Positions 18,935 to 27,387 of a stretch of 64,000 nucleotides of DNA are shown in pieces. Each line of letters starts with the position of its first letter. Positions within the stretch are counted from its first letter, which is position 1. This DNA comes from Chthonomonadales bacterium (GTDB taxonomy: Bacteria; Armatimonadota; Chthonomonadetes; Chthonomonadales; CAJBBX01). The notes under the pieces were generated by a model, which did no database searches, had not been told where the DNA came from, and saw nothing but the letters and a program-made list of their open reading frames with translations. The stretch is taken from contig DAIDHP010000002.1 of NCBI GenBank assembly GCA_027459625.1, positions 124,001 through 188,000 on the forward strand, written 5' to 3'. Position numbers and translations under genes: made by a program.

Positions 18935-19708
18935 GTGAACACCGTACTCTCCTCGTTTATCCATGTTAAACGGATGAAATCAGATAATGGATTTTCGGAT
19001 ATACCCCATGCCATCGCGTTTCATGCTTACGGTTCCAAGCAGAACACGGAAATTGAGCGTAGAGAATTGATGCGAGCGGTTTATCGGAAGCTTTATCACG
19101 CTCACGGATATTCGATGGAGATGTTGGAAGCGAAGACTCTTACGCACTCTCCGCTCGGTCAACCTTTAATTAGTGATCGCGTTAATGGCGTTGAGGCGAA
19201 TTCTTCGGATCACCACATATCGTTCAGTCATGATGGCGAGTTTCATATCGCTTTGGGGGCGGTCCACAGTGATTTGGCGGGGGTTGGGGTTGATCTCGTG
19301 CATCTTCGTCGCTTATATCGACTATCTTCTCCCATGTCCTCGAATGCGGAGCATCGACGTTACCTGCTGAAATTGGCGGAGAGAGTGCTCACGAACTCCG
19401 AATGGTGTGAGTTTGCAAACCAATCCACATCTATGGATATTCACGAGTTGGTGGTTCAATTCGCCTCGTTTTTCTCCATGAAAGAGGCGGTTTCGAAGGC
19501 CCTTGGAGTAGGTCTAAAGCTTGGTTTGGGGATAGGAAAGGAGCAATCAATCTCCTTGCAGTCCATAATCATCGACGATGGAGGGACGTCCATTTCCCTT
19601 CTCTCCGAAGGCGAGAGGCGCATGAAGGAGTTAGGCGGTGGCGAAATTTCAGGGGAATGGACCCTTCTATCCGGGTATGTTATCAGCCGTGCTTTTGTCA
19701 TGAGGTAA
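18935..19708 (+). CDS. 4'-phosphopantetheinyl transferase superfamily protein
   Basis: A 257-residue protein of the Sfp/AcpS superfamily. GVGVDLVHLRRL carries the metal-binding Asp, and FFSMKEAVSKALGVGLKLGLG is the characteristic (W/F)xxKEAxxKA motif. HHISFSHDGEFHIALGAV matches the upstream ISxSHx region. It should load phosphopantetheine onto a carrier protein. Length suggests a two-lobe enzyme. The GTG start at 18935 has only a weak binding site, consistent with coupling to the preceding gene. Confidence 0.82.
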   Translation: MNTVLSSFIHVKRMKSDNGFSDIPHAIAFHAYGSKQNTEIERRELMRAVYRKLYHAHGYSMEMLEAKTLTHSPLGQPLISDRVNGVEANSSDHHISFSHDGEFHIALGAVHSDLAGVGVDLVHLRRLYRLSSPMSSNAEHRRYLLKLAERVLTNSEWCEFANQSTSMDIHELVVQFASFFSMKEAVSKALGVGLKLGLGIGKEQSISLQSIIIDDGGTSISLLSEGERRMKELGGGEISGEWTLLSGYVISRAFVMR

Positions 19709-19799
19709 TATAATCGTAGTTCCAAATTGAAACCAGATGAGTTTTCCCTCCGTAATTTTAAGTAGAGCCAGGGGGAAAAGAAGGACGATTGCACGTAAC

Positions 19800-20354
19800 A
19801 TGGAATGTCCTGATGATGTGTTGATAGCTAAAACCCTGGATGGCGATATCAGTTGTTTTAACCAGTTAATCAAAAGATATCAACGATCCGTTTATAACAT
19901 TGCCTATAAAACGCTGGGGAATGCCGAGGATGCACAGGATGTAACTCAGGAGGCGTTTATAAAAGCCTTCAGGAGTTTGGACACTTATCGGAAGGGGGCG
20001 GTTTTCGCTGCATGGATATACCGTATCACTTCGAACCTGTGCATTGACTATTTTCGGGCGCGAAAGCCTACGGTTTCGTTGGATACCGCCGTGAATCCGG
20101 AAAGAAGCTCGATGCAGGATAGCGCGAATAATCCTGAAACGCTAGTTTTGCGGAAATCCCATGCAGAGTATATCCGCGAGGCAATCATGGATCTTCCGGA
20201 GAATTATCGAAACGTGATCATATTGAGGCACTTTCAGGGGATGAGCGTCGAGGAGATATCTCAGCTTCTGGATATACCGCAGGGTACCGTGAAGACCCAT
20301 CTTTACCGAGGCCGAGAGCGCCTGAGACTACGTCTGGCGCCGTTAATTGGATAG
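19800..20354 (+). CDS. ECF RNA polymerase sigma factor
   Basis: Region 2 (LIKRYQRSVYNIAYKTLGNAEDAQDVTQEAFIKAF...AWIYRITSNLCIDYFR) and region 4 (MSVEEISQLLDIPQGTVKTHLYRGRERLR) are complete. From ATG 19800 it has 184 residues, normal for an ECF factor. The frame is open to ATG 19737 but that start has no ribosome binding site and would add a basic extension. The anti-sigma gene follows within 10 bases. Confidence 0.92.
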   Translation: MECPDDVLIAKTLDGDISCFNQLIKRYQRSVYNIAYKTLGNAEDAQDVTQEAFIKAFRSLDTYRKGAVFAAWIYRITSNLCIDYFRARKPTVSLDTAVNPERSSMQDSANNPETLVLRKSHAEYIREAIMDLPENYRNVIILRHFQGMSVEEISQLLDIPQGTVKTHLYRGRERLRLRLAPLIG

Positions 20355-20361
20355 GAAGAAG

Positions 20362-20682
20362 ATGGAAGAAAAAGAGTTTTATCAATTCAAAGGTTCATAT
20401 CAACCCACTGAAATATCGCCGGTTTGCGCGAATATTCAAAATCAGCTACCGGATATGATGGAGGGATGCCTGGACAAGGTGTCCGAGGAGATCGTCCAGG
20501 CGCATCTATCGGTATGCTACCTTTGCGAAAAGGTATGGATAGAGATGCAAAAAACCGTGGCTTTGATCGAATCCTTGCCGACAGCGGATATGATTCAGGA
20601 TTTAACCCCGAAAATTCTCTCGGAATTGGAAAAGGAGATAGAAAGAACCATACCAATTCCTTGGTGGAAAAAGTATTTCTAA
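20362..20682 (+). CDS. Zinc-finger anti-sigma factor (ZAS type)
   Basis: A 106-residue protein with an early Cys (PVCANIQ) and HLSVCYLCEKVW, the HxxxCxxC signature of zinc-associated anti-sigma domains. It should hold the adjacent ECF sigma factor inactive. It has no membrane segment after the ZAS domain, so it is cytoplasmic and its signal must be intracellular. ATG 20362 follows AGGAAG; TTG 20347 would overlap the sigma gene. Confidence 0.8.
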   Translation: MEEKEFYQFKGSYQPTEISPVCANIQNQLPDMMEGCLDKVSEEIVQAHLSVCYLCEKVWIEMQKTVALIESLPTADMIQDLTPKILSELEKEIERTIPIPWWKKYF

Positions 20683-20701
20683 CGGGCGGCGAAGACATCC
20701 C

Positions 20702-23617
20702 TCAATCTCCGTCATTTTCCAAATCCTTAGGTCTGAAGCAATAACCCGCGATGCTCTTGTCGTTGCCGATGATGACAAAATCGGCATCCAAATCCACTTT
20801 CGGTGCGCGAAGTACGAGTGTGTGAATCCCTTTGGAAAGCGCCACTCTTCCCGCTCTCAGGGTCTGTATTACCTTTGAAGGACTTATTGCATCCGAAGAT
20901 CGCAATGTAACCCCGTCCACAATTATTTCCGCGGGTGCAAGGACGTTGTCGTGCAACGCGCGATAGTATATCTCATAATTCCCGGGAAGATCGCAGTCAA
21001 TCCTCGTGAGTATCTGATTTCCCGCTTTGACAAGCACATGAGTCATCCCCATGCCCGGGCTGTACGCCGATCCTCCGTATGTCTTCTGTCCGTTCAGGTT
21101 TGTAAATTTTTCGCATTCGAAAAGCAACTCCTGAATGGGAGAGGTTAGAGGCGCCCAGAGCAGAGAGTGAGGGTCAATCCTGAAATGGATTGAAACCGGG
21201 GCGGCTCCTGGACTCACTCCATCGCCCACTATTGCCGGGGACGTGATGCCGCGTATTAAGGTTTGGTCGGTGGGATTGAAGCAGAAAAGATGATCCGGGT
21301 AGAGTGAGATGTACAAACCGTCTCGCAGGTCCGGAAGAATCGGTTCATTCTTTTCGTTCTGCAAGAGAGAGCCCAAGTTCGCGAGGACGTATCTCACCAC
21401 AAGGATGTATTTCAACAGGTCACCTTTGGCGCCGGGGAAATAGATGGTCCAGCCATTTCCGTCCGATCGCATCCATCGAGTTTTCAAAAGTGAAATATCG
21501 CGGAGAGAGAGCTGATCCGCCGGTGCGTTTAAATCGGGCTGATATTCGGGCATGTCCTCCGCATTTCCAAAGAGTTGATTGAAATAGGAGGCGTCGCCGT
21601 TAACCGTGAGAATCTTCCCGAAGTTGTATGAGATTAGTATTCCGCCTTTGCTAACCCAATCCGCTATCCGTTGGTACGCGGCGGAGGGAATACGGGTGCC
21701 TCCCCATAGAATAAGAACATGATATCGTGAAAGCGCATCCGCATCAATCAATCTTTCATCAATCACATCAAACCTTAAGGATGGCAGCAGTGCATGGCAT
21801 CCTTGCTCCAAGGGTAGTATGACGGAATTCCCGAACATCTTATGGCTGGCGGAGGGGTAAAACATCGCCACGTCCGTTGTGGGAAGAGTGGTTTTCATGT
21901 ATTTTGAGTATTTGAAATACACATCAGGAAGCGCCAAGGCGTTGGAAGCGGTATCGGTGAACCCTTTGCATCCCAATGATTCCGCCAGCCAAAAACGTTT
22001 CATCTCCTCCGATGCATTTACGGCTCCCATGTTTTCCCACCAAATCGGAACTCCGTAGAAATGGCATGCCGTGGAAGCACGCTCGAAAGCCAATTCATCG
22101 TCCAAAGAAAGATGGGAATTTGACGAAGGCTGATATCGGATATCGGCATGGTATCTTGCGGCGACCGAAGCAAGCAAGGATTGATCCATAACTCGGTTTG
22201 TTGGAAGCGCCAATTCCGCATCGTGCCATTTGCGTCGGAATATCTTCGCCTGCATGTCGTATATTCCGCATAGACCGTGCTGGTACCATTGGGCGAAATC
22301 CAGCATCCATTTATCCGATATCGAATCCCCTTCGGGATATGTGATATCCGATGTCGATGCGAAATCAGTCCCCCAGCTATGATTTAGGTTATCCAGAGTT
22401 CCGTATTTCGTTATCATATCCGCTTGGAATCGTTGCCTGGCGACGGAATCCGCACACCAATATCCTGGGTAGTGCGCCAGGTCCGGTAGGGGACGCAATT
22501 CGATTAAACTCGGGGGTGTTTTTTGAAATTGTTTGGTGATATTATCCAACAATGGTGTGGAGAATTGCGCAGCGTGAAGGTCCCATGGCGAGAACGCTTG
22601 AAAAACGAGAGGGGGCTGAACACACTGGATGCGGCTGAACGGAAAGCTCTTGGCGTACCAATCAGGAGGGAATGCCAACTGCAGAGATGCGCCCCAAAGG
22701 TTGCCCCACGACCTTGCGGAGTCGCTGGTGGTGAGGAGTTGATCATAATTCCACACCCCTTGTGACTTTTCGAAAGGGTTGAACGCCGTGTTCGTCTCTT
22801 CGAAAAGCGTGAACCCTTCCGAAGAGAGCAGAGGTGTTTGCGCGGGGCTGAAATCCGTGACGGAGAAAATCATCTGTTCTCCGGAAGGACGCGAGCCTGC
22901 GAGAATGGCGTGGGGATTCGACGGATTGGGGTTCCATTTCCATATCCTTGCGAGCTTGCCGGAATCCCATTGTGGCTTGGCGAGGTTATCCGCTTTCGGG
23001 GGATCGGAGGAGGCGGTGAAAACCGCAACGGACCGAACGGATAACAAGAGCGGATCGGAAACGGAGATCGCGCGCCCCCATGCGGAATCGCTGAATTTAA
23101 GCGTGTTCCATCCTGTGTGGAATCGGTGGCTGGTGAGCGTATTGTTGTCGGATGTGAGCAGGCGAGTGTGGCCATCGGTAAGTTTCGCACTTAAATCAAA
23201 CCATAACTCCCCTTGCGGGGCGCTGTTCTTGCATTCGATCGCCAGGATATTATCGTTTGGGCGGAGCATGTGTGTGCAGTAGATTGGTCCGATAACGCTT
23301 TTGAATTCATGCGAGGAGCCATTTTTTGCGGACAAGCTAATGCGTATTCTTTCGCCGTTCAGCCACATATTCACGTCTGAGTTGCTTCTTAAATAGAGCA
23401 TCCCGACCGTGGGCTGACCGGTCAAATTGAACTTCCGGCGGAAATAGACTGTTTCAGGAAGTGAAGCTTTGTATCCCGACCAGATCACTTCGCGTGTTTG
23501 AGGCGCTGAAACGGTTAAATGCTTTATGCCGTCCATGGAAGTGTTTGCGGCGAAAACGGACGCCCCGAAGAGCGTCAGGATGATGATGGATGCAATTTGT
23601 CGAAAGAATCCAGACAT
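20702..23617 (-). CDS. Secreted glycoside hydrolase, GH42 (beta-galactosidase)-like
   Basis: A 971-residue exported protein with a signal peptide (IASIIILTLFGASVFAAN). An N-terminal jelly-roll domain (YFRRKFNLTGQPTVGMLYLRS) is followed by a TIM-barrel part with a GH42-type segment, FQADMITKYGTLDNLNHSWGTDF. A trimerisation-like domain comes next (DVAMFYPSASHKMFG and LLPSLRFDVIDERLIDADALSRYHVLILWGG). A C-terminal beta domain reads GNYEIYYRALHDNVLAPAEIIVDG. The sugar substrate cannot be told, and I could not fix the catalytic glutamates with confidence. It converges on the anti-sigma gene with only 20 bases between. Confidence 0.72.
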   Translation of the reverse strand: MSGFFRQIASIIILTLFGASVFAANTSMDGIKHLTVSAPQTREVIWSGYKASLPETVYFRRKFNLTGQPTVGMLYLRSNSDVNMWLNGERIRISLSAKNGSSHEFKSVIGPIYCTHMLRPNDNILAIECKNSAPQGELWFDLSAKLTDGHTRLLTSDNNTLTSHRFHTGWNTLKFSDSAWGRAISVSDPLLLSVRSVAVFTASSDPPKADNLAKPQWDSGKLARIWKWNPNPSNPHAILAGSRPSGEQMIFSVTDFSPAQTPLLSSEGFTLFEETNTAFNPFEKSQGVWNYDQLLTTSDSARSWGNLWGASLQLAFPPDWYAKSFPFSRIQCVQPPLVFQAFSPWDLHAAQFSTPLLDNITKQFQKTPPSLIELRPLPDLAHYPGYWCADSVARQRFQADMITKYGTLDNLNHSWGTDFASTSDITYPEGDSISDKWMLDFAQWYQHGLCGIYDMQAKIFRRKWHDAELALPTNRVMDQSLLASVAARYHADIRYQPSSNSHLSLDDELAFERASTACHFYGVPIWWENMGAVNASEEMKRFWLAESLGCKGFTDTASNALALPDVYFKYSKYMKTTLPTTDVAMFYPSASHKMFGNSVILPLEQGCHALLPSLRFDVIDERLIDADALSRYHVLILWGGTRIPSAAYQRIADWVSKGGILISYNFGKILTVNGDASYFNQLFGNAEDMPEYQPDLNAPADQLSLRDISLLKTRWMRSDGNGWTIYFPGAKGDLLKYILVVRYVLANLGSLLQNEKNEPILPDLRDGLYISLYPDHLFCFNPTDQTLIRGITSPAIVGDGVSPGAAPVSIHFRIDPHSLLWAPLTSPIQELLFECEKFTNLNGQKTYGGSAYSPGMGMTHVLVKAGNQILTRIDCDLPGNYEIYYRALHDNVLAPAEIIVDGVTLRSSDAISPSKVIQTLRAGRVALSKGIHTLVLRAPKVDLDADFVIIGNDKSIAGYCFRPKDLENDGD

Positions 23618-23893
23618 GGCAGGCTCCGTGACGTTTCCCGAATATGGGGTGACTGTTTCGTATTATCCAACCCCTTGGAAACGTTAAGTATGTCTTCAAA
23701 TAGGATGCCGAGGGTGTGTTATTGCGATTACCTCTGTAGATATTGTATCCCGCATACGCCATAAATCCACATTACTATACGGTGTTAAAGTCGCTCTTTT
23801 TGCTTTCAACCCTATTAATTGATAACTGAAATGGGAGCAAGTGCGTAAAAAAATATAGCGTAAGTTCAAAAAAAGTTAAAAAGGAGAAAAAGG

Positions 23894-24862
23894 GTGCAAT
23901 ACACTCAACTAGGACGGACTGGTCTGAAGGTGAGCCGTTTGTGTCTTGGTACAATGAATTTCGGACCTCAGACCACGGAAAGCGACAGCTTCCAGATCAT
24001 GGATAACGCATTGGACAACGGGATTAATTTCTTTGATAGCGCTAACGTCTACGGATGGAAGAAGGGCGAAGGGGTAACGGAGAAAATAGTCGGTAGGTGG
24101 TTTGCCCAGGGCGGAGGCCGCAGAGAGAAGGTTGTGCTTGCTACCAAGCTTTACGGTTCCATGGGTGACTGGCCGAATGAGGAAAGGCTCTCGGCGCTGA
24201 ATATTCGAAGAGCATGCGACGCAAGCCTCAAACGTCTTCAAACGGACTATATAGACCTTTATCAAATGCATCACATCGCGCGTGAAGCCCCTTGGGATGA
24301 GATATGGCAGGCCATGGAGGTATTGGTGCAACAGGGTAAAATCCTCTACGTTGGCTCCTCGAACTTCGCTGCATGGCACATTGTGAAAGCCAACGAAGCC
24401 GCCAAGACGCGACACTTCCTCGGTTTGGTTTCAGAACAGAGCCTGTATAGCCTTCTCGACAGAAAAATCGAGTTGGAGGTGATACCCGCCTGCATCGATT
24501 ACGGGGTCGCCATTCTGCCTTGGAGCCCCCTCTCCGGCGGGCTATTGGGAGGAATATTGGAAAAAACCGAGGCGGGAAGACGCAACTCGGAGCACATCCA
24601 AAAGCGCGTGGAGCAACTTCGCCCCACTCTGGAAGCCTATGAGAACCTGTGCAAGGAGATAGGGGAGAAGCCGGGAGAGGTGGCGATAGCTTGGATGCTT
24701 CACAAGCAAGGCATCACTTCACCCATCGTCGGTCCGAGAACCATGGAGCAGTTGCAAGGGAACCTCCACGCTCTCGACATCAAGCTATCCGAGGATGTCA
24801 TGAAGAAGCTGGACGAGATATTCCCCGGGCATAAGACCGCCCCCGAGGATTACGCCTGGTAA
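23894..24862 (+). CDS. Aldo/keto reductase
   Basis: A 322-residue NADPH-dependent oxidoreductase. The start MQYTQLGRTGLKVSRLCLGTMNFG is typical, the catalytic set includes Asp and Tyr in NFFDSANVYGWKKGEG and Lys in KVVLATKLYG, and the cofactor region includes VSEQSLYSLLDR and SPIVGPRTMEQLQGNL. It resembles YajO/YhdN-type reductases. It starts at GTG with AGGAGAAAAAGG upstream. It is not obviously cotranscribed with its neighbours. Confidence 0.9.
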   Translation: MQYTQLGRTGLKVSRLCLGTMNFGPQTTESDSFQIMDNALDNGINFFDSANVYGWKKGEGVTEKIVGRWFAQGGGRREKVVLATKLYGSMGDWPNEERLSALNIRRACDASLKRLQTDYIDLYQMHHIAREAPWDEIWQAMEVLVQQGKILYVGSSNFAAWHIVKANEAAKTRHFLGLVSEQSLYSLLDRKIELEVIPACIDYGVAILPWSPLSGGLLGGILEKTEAGRRNSEHIQKRVEQLRPTLEAYENLCKEIGEKPGEVAIAWMLHKQGITSPIVGPRTMEQLQGNLHALDIKLSEDVMKKLDEIFPGHKTAPEDYAW

Positions 24863-24874
24863 ATGGAGACCTTA

Positions 24875-24903
24875 GTAGAGACGTCCGATTTGGGCGTCTC
24901 TAC
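24875..24903 (+). terminator. Hairpin after the aldo/keto reductase gene
   Basis: GTAGAGACG (24875-24883) and CGTCTCTAC (24895-24903) form a perfect 9-bp stem just after the stop codon. No T-run follows, so termination is probable by position only. Confidence 0.5.
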
Positions 24904-25138
24904 ATGTTCGCGGGTGATGTAATCCCATCCGGAAGCTAATAATGTTCTAAACCTCTCTCGATTTGTGTGAAACCTCAATCCCTAATTCATCGTTATTAAT
25001 ATAGCAGGTACACTATATTCCGAAAAACCCTATCCTCCTTTTGTTCGTCGTGCTGTCATTCGAATTGGCTTCTCCATAACGCTCAGAAAGCGGAGGATGT
25101 TACCTGTCGAGTTTTGAAACATTGGAAAGGTTAAAATA

Positions 25139-25888
25139 TTGAAACGACGAGACGGTTTTACCCTCATCGAATTGCTGGTTGTCATCGCGGTGATAGCGAT
25201 ACTCGCGGCGATTCTTTTTCCCGTTTTCGCCAAGGCGCGAGAGGCAGCTCAAAAGTCGGTCTGCATCTCAAATCTGAAACAGATTGGGAACGCGTTTCTT
25301 CTATACACTTCGGATTACGATGACTGTTATCCGAATACCGGCGACCCGTATCTGTGGGTGGGGGAACGCTGGCGCTGGCCGGTGATGAGCTATCTCGGTA
25401 TCGGTCAGAAGGAGAATCCGGATTACTCCAGCAAGAACGGTGTGCCGGAGATTCTCTTATGTCCGGCGGATTACATTTCAGCGGGAACCTATGATGGCAC
25501 CTCTTACGCCTACTCCGCATGCTTTTATCATGCCTCCACCCAGATCAACCAGATGCATTTGATCAACACGCTTCCTCCGGTGAACGATCCGGGATTTCCC
25601 TGTGTTACTCAAAGCGAGGCTGCGGTGGCGTATCCGTCGCAAAAGGCGCTTGTGTCGGAATGGTACACCAACCACGAGCATCCGAATGGACCACCGGTGG
25701 GATTCTGGGGCACGCTAACCAACACCCTGGCTCCTGGACCGGATCGCTGGACGGGTGCGAGAGTCTATGTGTTCGCGGACGGGCACGCCAAATTCCTGCA
25801 GGCGGCCCAAATACTTCCCTCGGCGGACGATTGCCCCGATATCAATCTCACCTCCAACGGCTTGAGCGGGTATGATGTAAGGGAATAA
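25139..25888 (+). CDS. Prepilin-like protein with N-terminal methylation motif (DUF1559-type)
   Basis: The N-terminus [18 protein letters not shown] is a class III prepilin signal: cleavage after Gly, then a 20-residue hydrophobic helix. [33 protein letters not shown] follows, the form I know from the expanded pseudopilin families of Armatimonadota and Planctomycetes. Near the end [12 protein letters not shown] is the usual H-X9-DG-like motif region. It should be processed by PilD and assembled by the PilBC machinery at 13.9-17 kb. Start is TTG 25139, since no ATG fits the leader. Confidence 0.85.
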   Translation: MKRRDGFTLIELLVVIAVIAILAAILFPVFAKAREAAQKSVCISNLKQIGNAFLLYTSDYDDCYPNTGDPYLWVGERWRWPVMSYLGIGQKENPDYSSKNGVPEILLCPADYISAGTYDGTSYAYSACFYHASTQINQMHLINTLPPVNDPGFPCVTQSEAAVAYPSQKALVSEWYTNHEHPNGPPVGFWGTLTNTLAPGPDRWTGARVYVFADGHAKFLQAAQILPSADDCPDINLTSNGLSGYDVRE

Positions 25889-25894
25889 TACGAA

Positions 25895-25984
25895 CAGGCG
25901 ATTGCAAAATCCGACACTTCGCCCGGCGCTTGAGATGGAAACGCGTCATTTGCACTGCGGAGAGGTTGATTTTGCAACGGTCTC
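25895..25984 (+). repeat. Diverged copy of the palindromic miniature element
   Basis: Left end CAGGCGATTGCAAAATCC and right end GATTTTGCAACGGTCTC resemble the termini of the better copies, and the length (90 bp) agrees. It fills the gap between the prepilin stop and the ribosome binding site of the next gene, which begins at the first base after it. Confidence 0.6.
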
Positions 25985-25995
25985 AGGAGAATGGA

Positions 25996-26445
25996 ATGCC
26001 CGTTATCGAATTGAAACTGCATGTGAACGCACCGGCGAAGAGCGTATACGATGTCGCAAGGAATGTGGAGGCTTTCCCGGATTTCATGGAGGACCTTCAA
26101 TCCATCACAGTATTGGAGCGGAGCGAGGACGGAAATCGTACGATTACCGAGTGGGTGGGGTTGATTCGCGAGTTCAAGATGACCATTAAATGGAGTCAGG
26201 AGGACGTTTGGGATCCCGACAAGCTTCGTGATGACTTCAAGCTCGTAAAAGGCGATATGGACACCATGTCCGGCTATTGGGAGTTTGTTCCGGACGGGGA
26301 GGGCTCTACATTCGTGTCGATTCTGGACTACGAATACAATGTACCGCTGGTTGGGCCGATGATCAAGAACCTCATTCGCAAGAAGATGGAGGGGAACTTG
26401 GACGCCCAGATGCGCGCCATTGCAGCGAAAGCGGAGGGGCGGTGA
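25996..26445 (+). CDS. SRPBCC-family protein (polyketide cyclase / coenzyme Q-binding-like)
   Basis: A 149-residue START-like protein: IELKLHVNAPAKSVYDVARNVEAFPDFMEDLQSITVLER is the typical first strand and helix pair, and FVSILDYEYNVPLVGPMIKNLIRKKMEGNLDAQMRAIAAKAE is the long C-terminal helix lining the pocket. It would bind a hydrophobic ligand; which one is unknown. ATG 25996 has AGGAG six bases upstream, right where the repeat element ends. Confidence 0.82.
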   Translation: MPVIELKLHVNAPAKSVYDVARNVEAFPDFMEDLQSITVLERSEDGNRTITEWVGLIREFKMTIKWSQEDVWDPDKLRDDFKLVKGDMDTMSGYWEFVPDGEGSTFVSILDYEYNVPLVGPMIKNLIRKKMEGNLDAQMRAIAAKAEGR

Positions 26446-26591
26446 GAGTCTGACCGGGCTGTCGGGCTTGTGTTTTATCGAGTATTTATCACCTATTATG
26501 TGTTTTTCCATTCACTCAAGCACCGGTGATTCATATTGAATGTTTGAGCATAATTAAGATATTGAGTGATATCTATTAAGGGAGGATGACA

Positions 26592-27047
26592 ATGAAACTT
26601 GCGGAAGCCCTTATTTTGAGAGCCAACGCCCAGAAGCGAATGGAGCAGCTCAAGCAGCGTATACTCCGGAATGCTAAAGTGCAGGAGGGGGATACCCCAG
26701 GCGAGGATCCTGCGGAATTGCTTCAGGAATATGAATCCACGGCGAGCGAACTGACCGATCTTATGCAGCGGATCAATCGCACCAATTCAAAGACTCCCTT
26801 CCAGGATTCGTCCCTTAGCGACGCTCTCGCCAAGAGGGATGTTTTACGGATGCGAATCTCGTTGTATCAAGACCTGGCCCAAGCCGCATCCATCACGGGC
26901 AGCCGCTATAGCCGTTCGGAGGTGAAATTCAGCAGCGCCGTGTCGGTTGTGCGGATTCAAAAAGAGGCGGATATCTTGGCGAAGGAGCATCGGGAGTTGG
27001 ACGCCCGCATTCAGGAGGCGAACTGGCAGGTGGAGCTTTCCGATTAG
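26592..27047 (+). CDS. DIP1984-family conserved protein
   Basis: A 151-residue mostly helical protein. LAEALILRANAQKRMEQLKQRILRNAKVQEGD near the start and VRIQKEADILAKEHRELDARIQEANW at the end match the DIP1984 family as I recall it. No catalytic function is established for these proteins. A strong GGGAGG lies six bases before ATG 26592. It is followed by an unexplained non-coding stretch. Confidence 0.75.
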   Translation: MKLAEALILRANAQKRMEQLKQRILRNAKVQEGDTPGEDPAELLQEYESTASELTDLMQRINRTNSKTPFQDSSLSDALAKRDVLRMRISLYQDLAQAASITGSRYSRSEVKFSSAVSVVRIQKEADILAKEHRELDARIQEANWQVELSD

Positions 27048-27387
27048 GCTGAAGTTGGTAGTTTCTCGGATGGAAGCGAGCATAAATTCTCACCTTTGCT
27101 TAACGCAGGTGCATGCGAAATCCGCATATCCGCGCCAAGGGACGGCGCAACCCTTCATGGCGTAGTCCCAGTAGGCTTACAAGCGCACAGGGTAAGATGC
27201 AAGTCGCACTACCGTATGCTGGTCCGTCATGAGAAACGAGGGCGGGATAGGGGTCTTCAGCCATCGGAGAGCTTTCTCCGTTTGTGACAGGCGAACTAAA
27301 GAGCGTCGATATTTACCGATAACGACAAATAGGCAGGAATGACACCCGTTCTTCGCGCTATTGCCATGCACGGTTTGCTGGTAAATA
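27048..27387 (+). other. Non-coding stretch after the DIP1984 gene, content unidentified
   Basis: About 340 bases between the convergent DIP1984 and NRAMP-like genes. Short frames here show no recognisable family, and I find no tRNA arms, no clear terminator and no palindromic element copy. The stretch is more G+C-rich than most gaps in the window and has several small complementary pieces, for example AAGGGACGGCGCAACCCTT near 27133-27151. It could be a gene remnant or a structured RNA. Confidence 0.35.

Noticed and set aside
27048-27387. Possible manganese (yybP-ykoY) riboswitch near the NRAMP-like gene
   Set aside because: The stretch lies downstream of the transporter gene, not upstream, and I see no convincing consensus.
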